NCBI GenBank assembly: GCA_026225275.1
Contig: JAMFSL010000169.1
Coordinates: 26,341-90,340 of the forward strand
Source: Puia dinghuensis
GTDB taxonomy: Bacteria > Bacteroidota > Bacteroidia > Chitinophagales > Chitinophagaceae
Direction: 5' to 3'
Length of the DNA: 64,000 nucleotides
The notes under the pieces were generated by a model. That model searched no databases and was not told the origin of the DNA. It saw nothing but the letters and a program-made list of their open reading frames with translations. The position numbers and the translations under genes are program-made. How positions within the stretch are numbered: the stretch's first letter is position 1; the number at the start of each line of letters is the position of its first letter. Shown here in pieces: positions 1 through 11,034 of this stretch.

Positions 1-1
1 T

Positions 2-568
2 ATGGGCACTAAACTTTCGGCGCTGAAGCTTTTATTATCATCTGTTAAGGATAAAGCCGCCAAGTCAAATAATAGTGAACTAAGATCACTGGCGCAAAAT
101 GCTGAACAATTCATAAGTGAAGTGGTTGGTGACCTGCGCCAATTACTAAGAAATCTAAGTCCATCCATTCTGGAAGAATTCGGCTACGTGGTGGCAATCG
201 AAGGACTGGCCAACAAAATAAACCTGACGGGACTGATCCATTTTAGCCTGAATATTTTTGGTTTTAAACAGCGACTTCAAAAGGATTATGAATTATCTCT
301 TTACCGGATCACACAAGAACTGATTAATAACGTTCTGAAACACGCTGAAGCAAAAAATATTTTCCTGCACGTAGGTCTCAGGGATGAAAAAATCACCATT
401 ATGATAGAAGACGACGGGAAAGGATTTGATCTGTCTGCGCATAAAGAAGGATACGGAATAAAAAACATGGAAACCAGAACCAAATTATTATCCGGCAAAA
501 TGCTCGTTGAATCTACACCCGGAAAAGGGACAAATGTGCTTATCGAAATACCTTATAATCAAAGATGA
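2..568 (+). CDS. Sensor histidine kinase, NarL/DegS (HisKA_3) type, C-terminal part, truncated by window edge
   Basis: ITQELINNVLKHAEAKNIFLHV (N box), DDGKGFD and GYGIKNMETRTKLLSGKMLVESTPGKGT ATPase motifs; overlaps downstream response regulator by ATGA. Confidence 0.9.
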   Translation: MGTKLSALKLLLSSVKDKAAKSNNSELRSLAQNAEQFISEVVGDLRQLLRNLSPSILEEFGYVVAIEGLANKINLTGLIHFSLNIFGFKQRLQKDYELSLYRITQELINNVLKHAEAKNIFLHVGLRDEKITIMIEDDGKGFDLSAHKEGYGIKNMETRTKLLSGKMLVESTPGKGTNVLIEIPYNQR

Positions 569-1227
569 CCATGACAAATCACCTTGTTCCGATTAATTTA
601 TTGATAGCAGACGACCACCAGCTTTTTGTTGATGGTTTGCGCAGGATACTGGAGACTGAAAACCTGTTTGGAGAGATCCATGGTGCCAATAACGGCCTGC
701 AGGTGCTCGATCACGTAAAATCACATCCGGTGGATTGCATCATTATGGATATCAACATGCCATTGCTCAATGGCCTTGAAGCGACAAAGCGATTAAAAAA
801 AGAGAACCCTGAAATAAAAATTATCGTGGTGAGTATGGAGTGCGACGTGGTTATCGTCAGCAAAATGCTCAAAGCAGGCGCCGATGCATTTATTAATAAG
901 GACACCGGCAAAGAGGAGCTGATGACGGCATTTCGAAAAATTTTAGACAATGAAAAATATGTGAGTCCGGATATTGCTAAAAACCTGTTCTCTTATCTTT
1001 CGTACCGGAAAACAAATGTTACAGAAGACGAGAAACATCTGACTCCCAGGGAAATCGAAATTATCAGGCATATCGCCGATGGGGAAACGAATGTGGAAAT
1101 TGCCGCCAAGCTCTTTCTAAGCGTAGTTACCGTTGATACCCATCGCAAGAATATTTTGTCAAAACTTGAACTAAAAAACACGGCAGCACTGGTAAAATAT
1201 GCAGCTGAACACAAACTGCTATTATAG
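565..1227 (+). CDS. LuxR/NarL-family response regulator
   Basis: Receiver (IADDHQLFVDGL, IIMDINMPLLNGLEA) plus C-terminal LTPREIEIIRHIADGETNVEIAAKLFLSVVTVDTHRKNILSKL HTH. Confidence 0.93.
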   Translation: MTMTNHLVPINLLIADDHQLFVDGLRRILETENLFGEIHGANNGLQVLDHVKSHPVDCIIMDINMPLLNGLEATKRLKKENPEIKIIVVSMECDVVIVSKMLKAGADAFINKDTGKEELMTAFRKILDNEKYVSPDIAKNLFSYLSYRKTNVTEDEKHLTPREIEIIRHIADGETNVEIAAKLFLSVVTVDTHRKNILSKLELKNTAALVKYAAEHKLLL

Positions 1228-1229
1228 CT

Positions 1230-4200
1230 ATGAGAAGAGCTTGCATTATATTGCTTCTTTCACTGGTCTTTCTTGAGGGCATGGCCCAGGTACGCACTAT
1301 CACAGGAAAGATCTCCGATGAAAAGCAAAACCCCGTTTCAGGCGCATCGATCCAGATAAAACATACTCAAACAGTGACTTTTTCCGCCGCCGATGGAAGT
1401 TTTTCAATACAAATCCCTTCTGACGCGGATACGATCGTTGTTTCTTTTGTGGGCTATTTCACCAAAGAAGTCAGGGCGGCTAACCCTCTAAATACTACTC
1501 TTCGATTAAAAGAAGGCAGTTTATCGGAAGTACAAATTATCGGCTACGGCTCCGTGTCAAAAGTAGATCTTACCGGCTCCGCAACGACAATAAAGGCTGA
1601 CTATCTGGAAGACAAACCATTCAGTTCTGTCGATAAAACATTGCAAGGCTCCGCGGCTGGCTTGTATTCAGCATCGACCTCCGGAGCACCCGGCTCCATC
1701 GCGGGCGTAATCATTCGCGGATACGGCTCTATCGGCGCAAGTGGCTTCGCCGTGTGGGTGATCGATGGAGCCATTGCCACCACCGGAAACAATTCCCAAC
1801 AGAGCACTTCGTCAAATGCCCTGAGTTCACTGAATCCGGACGACATAGAGAGTATTACAGTTTTGAAGGACGCTGCAGCTACAGCCATTTATGGTTCACG
1901 AGCAGCGAACGGCGTAATCATCATTACGACAAAAAAAGGAAAAGCCGGAAATTCCCGAATTCAATTATCAGCGGAGGCAGGAGCAAATTCCATCGCCTGG
2001 CAACCATCCAATAAACCACTGACGAGTCTTCAAAGTCAGACATTGTTCCGGGAGTCAGCCATCAATGCCGGTTACGCAGTCGACAATCCCAGCGCAGATG
2101 TTTTTATAGCAAAAGAGCTTGGCATCGACCAGGATTACACAAAGACAAATACTAATTGGCTGGATGTCGTTTCGAGAACCGGCAGCCAATCGCAATATAA
2201 TTTGAGTATTTCGGGCGGTGATCTCAAAACGAAGTTTTATGCGTCGGGGGGGATGTATAGCGAGGACGGAATAACGATTGCTACCGGTTTTAGACGCTAC
2301 AATGGAGATCTGAATATACAGCACCAGATAAACGACAAATTCAAGTTTAGTGCCGCACTGAGTGGCAGTGGGGTTAAGCAAAGCATACCCTTGAACGGCC
2401 TCAACCTCCAGAATCCAGTATATGCGCAGCATCTCTTACTCCCCTGGTACACGCCATATAACGCCGATGGATCTATACGGATGAATGATCCGCAGGGAGA
2501 ATTCCCTCTGCAAAACAGTCTTTATAATCCAGTGGCGATCGCCCAGGGGACTTATAATGACTACAAACAAAATGTCATCCGCGGGAACGTTTCTGCGGAA
2601 TATAGAATACTTGACAATCTTACGTTTACTTCGCAATACAGCCCCGAATATTTTGATCTGCTGGACGACCTGTATTTGAATCCGAACTATGGACCGGGCT
2701 ACCCGAATGGATTTGCATGGAATACATACCAGAATATTTTTGACTGGACCTGGACCAATATCGGTATTTACCACCAGAAAATAGGCGATAGTAGTTACCT
2801 GGATGCAAAACTGGGTTATGAAGCGTACGATCAGTCCATCAGTTCACTGCAGGCGCAAGGCCTTGGCTTTCCTTCTGCTACTTCTTTACAATATCCGGGC
2901 TCGGCTGCTGAGCCAGTATCTTTTAGCTCAGGCCTTAGCTCGAATAGCACGATCTCTCTATTCACTGCAGAAAATTTTAATGTTAAGGACCGCTACATCC
3001 TCAGCGGAAGTTTTCGTCGCGACGGCTCTTCCCGTTTTGGCGCCGACAACAGATGGGGAAATTTTTATTCCGTAGGCGGTGCGTGGAATGTTAGCAAAGA
3101 GGCATTTTTAAAAAACGCTTCGTTTGTCTATGCGCTAAAACTCAGGGCGTCTTACGGGCAAACGGGTAACCAGCAAATCGGGGATTTTACTTCGTTGGCG
3201 ACTTTCGGCTACGGTTTCTCCTATCGGGGCAGCCCCGGAAGCGCACTGACAAACGTTGGCAACCCAAATCTGACATGGGAAAAATGTGCCATTCTTGATC
3301 TTGGCCTTGATTTCAGTTTTTTTAAGAATCGATTGAGCGGAACGATCGATTATTATAACAAGGATAATTCAAATTTGATCGTAGCCGTACCTTTGTCATT
3401 GACAACGGGCATTTATTCGCAGGCTACGAGTGGTAATACCCAAAACCGGAATGTTGGTGCGTTATATAACAGGGGCTATGAAATCACATTGAATGGGGAA
3501 CCGGTGCACACGCCGCACTTCTCGTGGAATATAAGTTTCAACATGACTCACAATAAAAGTCGGGTTACCCGATTATATCTGGGCAATCCGATCTTCATAC
3601 CCAACACCAACCTTGAGCTCGCCGTCGGTCACATACTTGAGTATTATATGCCACTTTGGGCGGGCGTGAATCAAAAAAACGGCACGCCGATGTGGTTTAC
3701 AGACGGATCGAAAAGCCAGATAACGGGGAACTATGACAGTGCCAAACCCTCCTTTACGGGACGTACGGATATTAACCCAAAATTGCTGGGATCTTTGATA
3801 AACACATTTTCGTACAAAAAACTCTCCCTGCAGGTACAATTCTATTTTCTTTTTGGAACGTATTTGCAAGATCAGGCTGGCAATCTTTCTAACAGCGAAG
3901 GATCTCTGTTTGGGATTTATAATCAACTGAGCCAGGAATTGACGGCATGGCAAAAACCGGGCGATAAGACCAATGTCCCCCAACTACTATGGAGCACTGG
4001 TAACAATTCATCCAATGCAATATCGACGCGTTTCTTATACAGTGGAGATTATGTCCGATTAAGAAATATTACATTGGAATATGCCTTTTCAAGTTCGCTA
4101 CTCAAAGGTGCACACATCAGTAATCTATCCGTTTATGTGAGAGGCACTAACCTGCTGACTTTTGTAAAAGATAAAAATCTTCCATTTGATCCGGAAGAAG

Positions 4201-4271
4201 GCGGGTCATTTACCAATTACGATGTATATCAACCAAAGACCATTACGGGCGGAATTAAAGTTGGATTTTGA
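1230..4271 (+). CDS. SusC/RagA family TonB-linked outer membrane protein
   Basis: Signal peptide, carboxypeptidase-regulatory-like N domain, SLNPDDIESITVLKDAAATAIYGSRAANGVIIITTKKG plug motif; followed by SusD. Confidence 0.95.
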   Translation: MRRACIILLLSLVFLEGMAQVRTITGKISDEKQNPVSGASIQIKHTQTVTFSAADGSFSIQIPSDADTIVVSFVGYFTKEVRAANPLNTTLRLKEGSLSEVQIIGYGSVSKVDLTGSATTIKADYLEDKPFSSVDKTLQGSAAGLYSASTSGAPGSIAGVIIRGYGSIGASGFAVWVIDGAIATTGNNSQQSTSSNALSSLNPDDIESITVLKDAAATAIYGSRAANGVIIITTKKGKAGNSRIQLSAEAGANSIAWQPSNKPLTSLQSQTLFRESAINAGYAVDNPSADVFIAKELGIDQDYTKTNTNWLDVVSRTGSQSQYNLSISGGDLKTKFYASGGMYSEDGITIATGFRRYNGDLNIQHQINDKFKFSAALSGSGVKQSIPLNGLNLQNPVYAQHLLLPWYTPYNADGSIRMNDPQGEFPLQNSLYNPVAIAQGTYNDYKQNVIRGNVSAEYRILDNLTFTSQYSPEYFDLLDDLYLNPNYGPGYPNGFAWNTYQNIFDWTWTNIGIYHQKIGDSSYLDAKLGYEAYDQSISSLQAQGLGFPSATSLQYPGSAAEPVSFSSGLSSNSTISLFTAENFNVKDRYILSGSFRRDGSSRFGADNRWGNFYSVGGAWNVSKEAFLKNASFVYALKLRASYGQTGNQQIGDFTSLATFGYGFSYRGSPGSALTNVGNPNLTWEKCAILDLGLDFSFFKNRLSGTIDYYNKDNSNLIVAVPLSLTTGIYSQATSGNTQNRNVGALYNRGYEITLNGEPVHTPHFSWNISFNMTHNKSRVTRLYLGNPIFIPNTNLELAVGHILEYYMPLWAGVNQKNGTPMWFTDGSKSQITGNYDSAKPSFTGRTDINPKLLGSLINTFSYKKLSLQVQFYFLFGTYLQDQAGNLSNSEGSLFGIYNQLSQELTAWQKPGDKTNVPQLLWSTGNNSSNAISTRFLYSGDYVRLRNITLEYAFSSSLLKGAHISNLSVYVRGTNLLTFVKDKNLPFDPEEGGSFTNYDVYQPKTITGGIKVGF

Positions 4272-4296
4272 TGAGCGTCGTCCAAAAAATAAATTA

Positions 4297-5712
4297 ATGA
4301 GAAAAAGAATATTATATTCAACGCCGGGAATTTGCATAGTCTTGTTGTTATGTTCGGGATGCTCAAAGACTTTTCTGAACAAAACACCCCCGAACGCTAT
4401 TCCGCTTGATCAGGCGCTAACGACTCCGGCTGAACTCGACCAGGCGCTAAACGGCGCATATGCGGCTTTGAGAAATATCGGTGTTTACGGGGCAGATTTT
4501 TTGATTACGGGTGACGTCCAGGCAGACAATGTCTATGTAGAGACAAACACCATGGGCGCATATGTAGCGCAATACTCCTATACTGTATTGGTGAATGACC
4601 CTGTTCCGAATGCCATGTGGACAAATGCCTATATTGGAATCTTACGGGCGAATCAGGTTATCAACGCGTCGATCGAGTCAGCTTCAATAGATACCATAAA
4701 ATCGCAGGCCTATGCGATCCGGGCACTCTTATACTTTAAATTGGTGAATATTTTCGCCACCGCATATACCACTGATCCAACGGCACTCGGGGTGCCCCTG
4801 GCGTTATCTTACAACCCGGATCTGCTGCCAAAAAGAAATACCGTTGGCGAGGTATATAGTCAAATAGTGAATGATCTTCAAACGGCGCTGAAATCTACAC
4901 CGGGCTATGTAAACTCTGTTTTATTAAGCAGATATGCGATCGAAGGACTGCTAGCTAAGGTCTATTTATATGAAGGTGATAAGACGAATGCAAAATCCAT
5001 GGCGGTTGACGTTATCAATGCCGGTGTATTTAAACTGGTATCCCCTGCCAACTATAATGCTTTTTGGAACAATTCCTCCATTCAGACAGATTCCAATGAA
5101 GTCCTGTTTGAAGTGGATGTCGATCAGGCAAACAGCAATGGCTCATTAGGTGTTGGGGGTTACTATATCAATGGATTTCAGGAGCTATATGCCTCTTCAC
5201 AACTGTACAATTTGTATAGTGCTACAGATATCCGGCGAACATTGCTGATTCCTGGCCTTACAAAAAGCGGCGATTCCGCCTATCTCGTCAATAAATTTCC
5301 CAACGCACAAAACCCTGACCCCGACAATCTGAAAGTGATCCGGCTCGCTGAGGTTTACCTCATTGCTGCAGAGTCATCTCTGCCTGCCAATGAGCCCGAC
5401 GCTTTAATGTACTTAAATGCATTAATGGCAAAGCGGAATCCGGCGGGAGCCCCCTATTCTTCATCGGGTTCAGCGCTACTCAATGATATCGTTTTGGAAA
5501 GAAGAAAGGAACTGGCCTTTGAAGGGGATCGCCTGTATGACATGAATAGACTTCAATTAGCGATAAACCGTATCGCTAATCCTGGAGCAATTCCACTTAA
5601 TTCCAGTTATCTTTCAATATCTTTTCCTGACTACCGCCGGATAGCTCCGATCCCACAGGATGAGATCAACGCAAATCCCAATATTGCGTCGCAGCAAAAC
5701 CAGGGCTATTAA
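4297..5712 (+). CDS. SusD/RagB family nutrient-binding outer membrane lipoprotein
   Basis: Lipoprotein signal (LLLCSGCSK); SusD features (AIRALLYFKLVNIFA, VIRLAEVYLIAAES, ERRKELAFEGDRLYDMNRL); ORF opens at 4186 but the lipoprotein start fits ATG 4297. Confidence 0.92.
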   Translation: MRKRILYSTPGICIVLLLCSGCSKTFLNKTPPNAIPLDQALTTPAELDQALNGAYAALRNIGVYGADFLITGDVQADNVYVETNTMGAYVAQYSYTVLVNDPVPNAMWTNAYIGILRANQVINASIESASIDTIKSQAYAIRALLYFKLVNIFATAYTTDPTALGVPLALSYNPDLLPKRNTVGEVYSQIVNDLQTALKSTPGYVNSVLLSRYAIEGLLAKVYLYEGDKTNAKSMAVDVINAGVFKLVSPANYNAFWNNSSIQTDSNEVLFEVDVDQANSNGSLGVGGYYINGFQELYASSQLYNLYSATDIRRTLLIPGLTKSGDSAYLVNKFPNAQNPDPDNLKVIRLAEVYLIAAESSLPANEPDALMYLNALMAKRNPAGAPYSSSGSALLNDIVLERRKELAFEGDRLYDMNRLQLAINRIANPGAIPLNSSYLSISFPDYRRIAPIPQDEINANPNIASQQNQGY

Positions 5713-5799
5713 AGGGTTAGATAAAAATCTCTAACTGGAGCCGGGTGAGGATATAATATTTATCTTTACAGGGAGAATCTTACAATAGAAAGGCAATTT

Positions 5800-6822
5800 A
5801 TGAAGAAAATAGGATTTTTATCGTTCGGACATTGGTCCAATCATCCAGCCTATAAAACCCGTACGGCGAGTGACACTTTACTTCAATCCATTGATTTAGC
5901 CATTGCTGCCGAAGAAATCGGTTTAGATGGTGCGTATTTTCGCGTCCATCATTTTGCAGCTCAGTTAGCATCTCCATTTCCTTTGCTTTCGGCTATCGGT
6001 GCCAAAACAAGCAAGATAGAAATTGGAACAGGTGTTATCGATATGCGCTATGAAAATCCCCTCTATATGGTGGAAGACGCCGGAGCCGCTGATTTAATTT
6101 CGGGTGGGCGATTACAATTGGGAATCAGTAGAGGTTCACCGGAACAAGTGATCAATGGGTGGCGTTATTTTGGGTATGAGCTGGCTGAAGGAGAAACAGA
6201 CGCAGATATGGGACGTAATAAAGCATTGCAATTTTTGGATAAACTCAAGGGTGTTGGATTTGCGCAGCCCAACCCGTCCCCCATGTTTCCTAATCCACCG
6301 GGCCTATTACGATTGGAACCCTACTCCGCAGGATTGAGAGAACGTATTTGGTGGGGAGCTGCCTCTAATGCTACAGCTATTTGGGCGGCCGAAAACGGAA
6401 TGCACCTTCAAAGTTCTACCTTGAAATTCGACGAAAGCGGCAAGCCTTTCCATGTACAACAAGCCGAACAGATCAGGTTGTACAAAGAAGCATGGAAAAA
6501 AGCAGGGCATCAGCGCGAGCCAAGGGTTTCAGTAAGCCGGTCTATATTTGCACTGATAACGGATGAAGACAGGTATTTATTCGGGCAGGACACCAGGGAC
6601 GGCGATACTGTGGGATATATTGAACAGGATAAACGCGCCATTTTCGGGAGAAGCTATGCTGGCGAGCCGGATCGGCTCATCAGGGAGTTGGCTCAGGACG
6701 AAGCCATCCAGGAAGCAGACACACTGCTTTTGACTATACCCAATACATTAGGAGTTGACTACAATGTACACGTGCTGTCTTCTATTTTGCAGCATGTTGC
6801 ACCCGGGTTAGGCTGGCGTTAA
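5800..6822 (+). CDS. LLM class flavin-dependent oxidoreductase (luciferase-like monooxygenase)
   Basis: FRVHHFAAQLASPFPLLSAIGAKTSKIEIGTGVIDMRYENPLYMVEDAGAADLISGGRLQLGISRGSPEQ. Confidence 0.88.
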   Translation: MKKIGFLSFGHWSNHPAYKTRTASDTLLQSIDLAIAAEEIGLDGAYFRVHHFAAQLASPFPLLSAIGAKTSKIEIGTGVIDMRYENPLYMVEDAGAADLISGGRLQLGISRGSPEQVINGWRYFGYELAEGETDADMGRNKALQFLDKLKGVGFAQPNPSPMFPNPPGLLRLEPYSAGLRERIWWGAASNATAIWAAENGMHLQSSTLKFDESGKPFHVQQAEQIRLYKEAWKKAGHQREPRVSVSRSIFALITDEDRYLFGQDTRDGDTVGYIEQDKRAIFGRSYAGEPDRLIRELAQDEAIQEADTLLLTIPNTLGVDYNVHVLSSILQHVAPGLGWR

Positions 6823-6913
6823 AAAACCTTTTTGATGCTATTCTGTTAATAATCAAAGGAATTCGGTTAAATATCACGAAGTAGACACCGGTAGAGTCAT
6901 TTATATTTGTTTA

Positions 6914-9138
6914 ATGCTACCCAATAAATTTACCGTAACGCTGGCTGTGATCGTATTGCTAAACCTATGTGCTAAGGCCGCCTTGGCGCAGCGCCATACA
7001 GCATTATTATATAAAGACAAACCAGCCCATCTGGTTATTCAGCAAAGCGGTCCGCATAGCATACGGATAAAATTAAGCAATAAGCCAGGCGATGAAAATG
7101 ATGCTCCCGATAACCCCGCCTTCATTGCGCATGATTGGGGCAAACCTATACCGCTTCATGCCGGCCATGCCTCCGTCAGCGGGTTAAACATCCAGGTCAG
7201 CTATGATCCGCTGACCATCAGCATTACGAATAAAAGCAATACAGTATCGCAAACATTTACGGTCGATCAACAAACGGGCCAACTATCATTCGGAATTGAT
7301 GATGGCCCTGTTTTAGGTTTGGGCGAAGGGAATGAAAAATTCGATAAGCGCGACTCGCTTTACCAAATGAAAAACGGACAGGTCAACCGCGAAGATAAAA
7401 TGTGGATAGCAAGCATACCCGTCCCGTTTTTAATCGGTACCAAAGGTTGGGCCTTTTTTATCGCTACACCTACCGGGCAGGTTGATTTAACTGGCAAAGT
7501 CGGAAAATTTATCCCGAATCCCAGTGCAAGGGATTTCGTCGATGGCCCCCTGGATATGATATTCTTTGATGCCAGCCAACCACTCGAGATGATGAAAGAG
7601 GTGACGGACCTGGTTGGCAAGCCGGTACTACCGCCCAAATGGGCGATGGGTTATATGCAATCGCACCGTACGATTGAAAATACCGAACAGATGATCGGCG
7701 TGGTAGATAGCTTCCCAGCAAGAATCTTCCATTGGATGCCGTTATTTATTTGGGTACCGGCTTCGTAAAAAGTGGCTGGAATAAAGGTCATAATATAATG
7801 GAGTTTAACCCCGGCGTATTTGATATTTCTCCCAAAGACTTTATGGATCAGATGCATGAGCGCCACGTCAGAGTGGCATTGCATATCGTCCCGCCGACTA
7901 TTGGCGGTAGGTTGCAGTTGCATGGCTCTATCCCGGCCGACACCAATGAGGTGGAAGATAGCACCAGCATATCCGCTTACTGGCGGGCACATTTGCCCGT
8001 ATTCAATACAGGGGTTGACGGATGGTGGCCCGATGAAGGAGATGCCTATTCTATAAAATCAAGATTTTTAAGGGCCGAAATGTATTACAAAGGCCCCCTT
8101 AGCGAAAGACCGGATGAGCGTCCCTGGAACCTTCAGCGCAACGGCTACCTGGGCGTTGCCCGTTATGGCGGCTGGATCTGGTCAGGCGATATCCGGTCCA
8201 AATGGGAGACATTGAATGCACAAATAGCCGTTGGGTTAAATTTTTCCCTGACGGTGTCGCCTTTTTGGGGGACGGACAATGGAGGCTTTGTTTCATCAAA
8301 GGAGTTAACCGGTGAGTTGTATACAAGATGGTTTCAGTTCTCTACGTTTTGCGCGTCGTTCCGATCGCATGGCCGTTCCTGGAACTTACGATTGCCATGG
8401 GGATGGAATACAGGCAAGTATGGGGTCAATGAAGACCAGGCGATGAATGTGCCTGACAGCAGCGAGCTGCACAACGCCAGGGTTGAGCCCATTTGCCGGA
8501 ATTTTTTAAACCTGCGTTACCAGCTCCTGCCGTACAACTACACCGCTGCCCGCGAGGCACGGGACAAAGGCCTGCCCATGATGCGCGCCTTATGGTTATA
8601 TTATCCTCATGATACGACCGCCGTTAAACAGAGCACCGAATATTTTTGGGGAAGCGAGATGCTGATAGCGCCTGTCACTGAAAAAGGAGCCGTTAAAAGA
8701 GACGTTTATTTACCTGAAGGAAGTTGGTACAACTGGTGGACAAACAAAAAAGAGACCGGCGGACAAACCATTAGCTGTGATGCCGATCTGGAGATCATGC
8801 CGATTTTTGTTAAAGCAGGCGCTATTATTCCTTTCGATCCTATCAGGCAATATATTGAGCAACCCGTTACAGCGCCGACCACCATTAAAGTATATGGAGG
8901 CGCCAATGGCAGCTATACCCTGTATGATGATGATGGCAAAACGCAAGAATATCTGAAGGGACAAGGCACCTGGACAACATTTATCTGGAACGATAAGGAT
9001 AACAAGCTAACCATTAAACCAGGTGCTGCCATGACGACTGCCTCCAGGGCAAAAATGTTCAAGATCAAACTCATGGCAACGGATAAGGAAAAAGTGGTGC
9101 AGTATACCGGCAAGGTACTGGAAGTTACACTCAATTGA
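6914..9138 (+). pseudogene. Glycoside hydrolase family 31 (alpha-glucosidase/alpha-xylosidase-like), split by a single-nucleotide frameshift near 7714
   Basis: ORFs 6914..7768 and 7732..9138 are consecutive parts of one GH31 protein (PPKWAMGYMQSHRTIENTEQM // LDAVIYLGTGFVKSGWNKGHNIMEFNP, GVDGWWPDEGD); frame shifts by one near CCC 7714-7716. Confidence 0.85.
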
Positions 9139-10051
9139 ACGACTGCCTGAATTCCAACGGCGAAAGATTCGTTTTTGTCTTGAACAACTTACTGAAAGAC
9201 TGCGGATGTTCGAAACCCAACTCGTAGGCAATCTCACTGACGGACATATCTGTAGCAGATAATTTCTCTTTTGCTTTTTCCATCAGCTTTTCGTGGATAT
9301 GGTCCCTCGTACTTCGACCTGTCAGCACCTTCAGCAACTCGCTCAGATAATTAGGCGATATCGTCAGCATTTCGGCCACGTATTGCACGGTAGGCAGCCC
9401 TTTCCGGGATAGATCATCGCTGTTGAAATATTCCGTCAGAATAGCTTCCAATCGGTCGAGAATTTTATGATTGGCGATTTTTCGGGTAATGAACTGGCGC
9501 CGATAAAACCTTTCTGCATAGGTCAGTAATAGTTCCAATTGCGCAATAATAACGTTCTGGCTAAATTGGTCAATATTGGAATGATATTCCTGCTCGACAT
9601 TCCGGATGATACCCGTAATCGTTGTTTCTTCTTTCTCCGAAAGAAATAAGGCCTCATTGACCGAGTAGTCGAAATATTCGTACTGTTTGATGTTTTTAGC
9701 CAGTGAGGTATGCCATAAAAAATCGGGATGGATGAGTAACAACCATCCCGAATGTCTTAATTCTTCATTTTTCTCCACTTCAATTCCAAACACCTGGCCG
9801 GGAGATATAAAAAACATGACACCTTCGTCAAAATCGTATTCCTGCTGGCCATATTTCATCTTCGCATTAGGGCTTCTTTTAAGAGAGATGGAATAAAAAT
9901 CAAAAACCATGTTCACGGAATCCTTAACAGGTAAATTTTTGATGGAATCAAGATGCACCACGCTGATCAGGGGATGCTCCGGTGCGGGAAGTCCCATAAA
10001 CCGGTGATAGTCCTTTATCGTCTTAATCCTATGAAGCGTTATTTTTGCCAT
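9131..10051 (-). CDS. AraC family transcriptional regulator
   Basis: C-terminal double HTH: TVQYVAEMLTISPNYLSELLKVLTGRSTRDHIHEKLMEKAKEKLSATDMSVSEIAYELGFEHPQSFSKLFKTKTNLSPLEFR. Confidence 0.93.
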   Translation of the reverse strand: MAKITLHRIKTIKDYHRFMGLPAPEHPLISVVHLDSIKNLPVKDSVNMVFDFYSISLKRSPNAKMKYGQQEYDFDEGVMFFISPGQVFGIEVEKNEELRHSGWLLLIHPDFLWHTSLAKNIKQYEYFDYSVNEALFLSEKEETTITGIIRNVEQEYHSNIDQFSQNVIIAQLELLLTYAERFYRRQFITRKIANHKILDRLEAILTEYFNSDDLSRKGLPTVQYVAEMLTISPNYLSELLKVLTGRSTRDHIHEKLMEKAKEKLSATDMSVSEIAYELGFEHPQSFSKLFKTKTNLSPLEFRQSFN

Positions 10052-10063
10052 ACCTCTCCCCTC

Positions 10064-10954
10064 TTATTGTTTATACAAGATAGCAAATTCCTTTGCAAAA
10101 TCGGTCAGCTTGACCTTCCCCAAGGCTGGTTGATGGCGATAATAGTCCTCCATCAGCCGACCACTGTGCTGGGCGGCAAACATTTCAACCAACCCTACCG
10201 CTATTGTCTTGTTCAGGCCTACTGCCTCCAAAAATTTTTGCCTTTCCGCGTCACTGACCATGATCCATTTTAAATCAGGCTTACCGATAGCCGCACCTAA
10301 GATACTGGCCGTCTCATGACCGGTCAGTTCATCGCTTGCCACATACCGTACTTTCCTATGGGAAGCAGGCGCTTCCAGCTCGTCGGCCACTGCGGCAGCA
10401 ATATCAATCGGTGAAACCCATACAAGGTTTTCATCCGCACCGTAGTTCGCCGAGATAACACCAGCCTGTTTGATCTGGGGTATAAAGCCGAACAAATTGT
10501 AATAAAAGCCTACTGGCCGCATGAAAGTAATGGCCACATCCGACAGCTTGCCCAGAATAAGCTCTGCCTCATGATGGGCCAGGATCAGCCCCGATCCCTT
10601 TTCCAAATGAGCACCAATGCTGCTGAGGTGAACCACACGCCTGACGCCCGACTTTTGAATAGCTTGCACGAAATTATTGGTGATCCCGGTGGTATGCGCC
10701 CTGAGGTCAAAAGCAGGGTTGAAATAATTGGCGGGCGGGATCATCGTGTACACGACATCCGCCGAGCTGAAAGCCGCTGTCAGAAAATCAACGTTTTCGA
10801 TCGCCCCGATGGCGGCGGCTGCGCCCAGTTCCACGATGTCCTTTTGTTTTTCGGGGTTGCTGCTGATCACCGTAACAGTATGCCCTTTTTCTACCAACAA
10901 TGCGGTCAATGGCTTCCCGATATGCCCTAATGAACCTGTTAATGTAATTTTCAT
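10064..10954 (-). CDS. NmrA-like NAD(P)-binding / SDR-family protein
   Basis: N-terminal Rossmann motif TLTGSLGHIGKPLTALLVEKGHTVTVISSNPEK; VVHLSSIGAH; NmrA-like length. Confidence 0.88.
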   Translation of the reverse strand: MKITLTGSLGHIGKPLTALLVEKGHTVTVISSNPEKQKDIVELGAAAAIGAIENVDFLTAAFSSADVVYTMIPPANYFNPAFDLRAHTTGITNNFVQAIQKSGVRRVVHLSSIGAHLEKGSGLILAHHEAELILGKLSDVAITFMRPVGFYYNLFGFIPQIKQAGVISANYGADENLVWVSPIDIAAAVADELEAPASHRKVRYVASDELTGHETASILGAAIGKPDLKWIMVSDAERQKFLEAVGLNKTIAVGLVEMFAAQHSGRLMEDYYRHQPALGKVKLTDFAKEFAILYKQ

Positions 10955-11034
10955 TTTTTTGCTTTTTTGTTAGGTCAAAGGTCAGCCTAAACTCAGCAAA
11001 CGGTGTAGCCAAACCTACTGTTGTTGTAGTCGAA

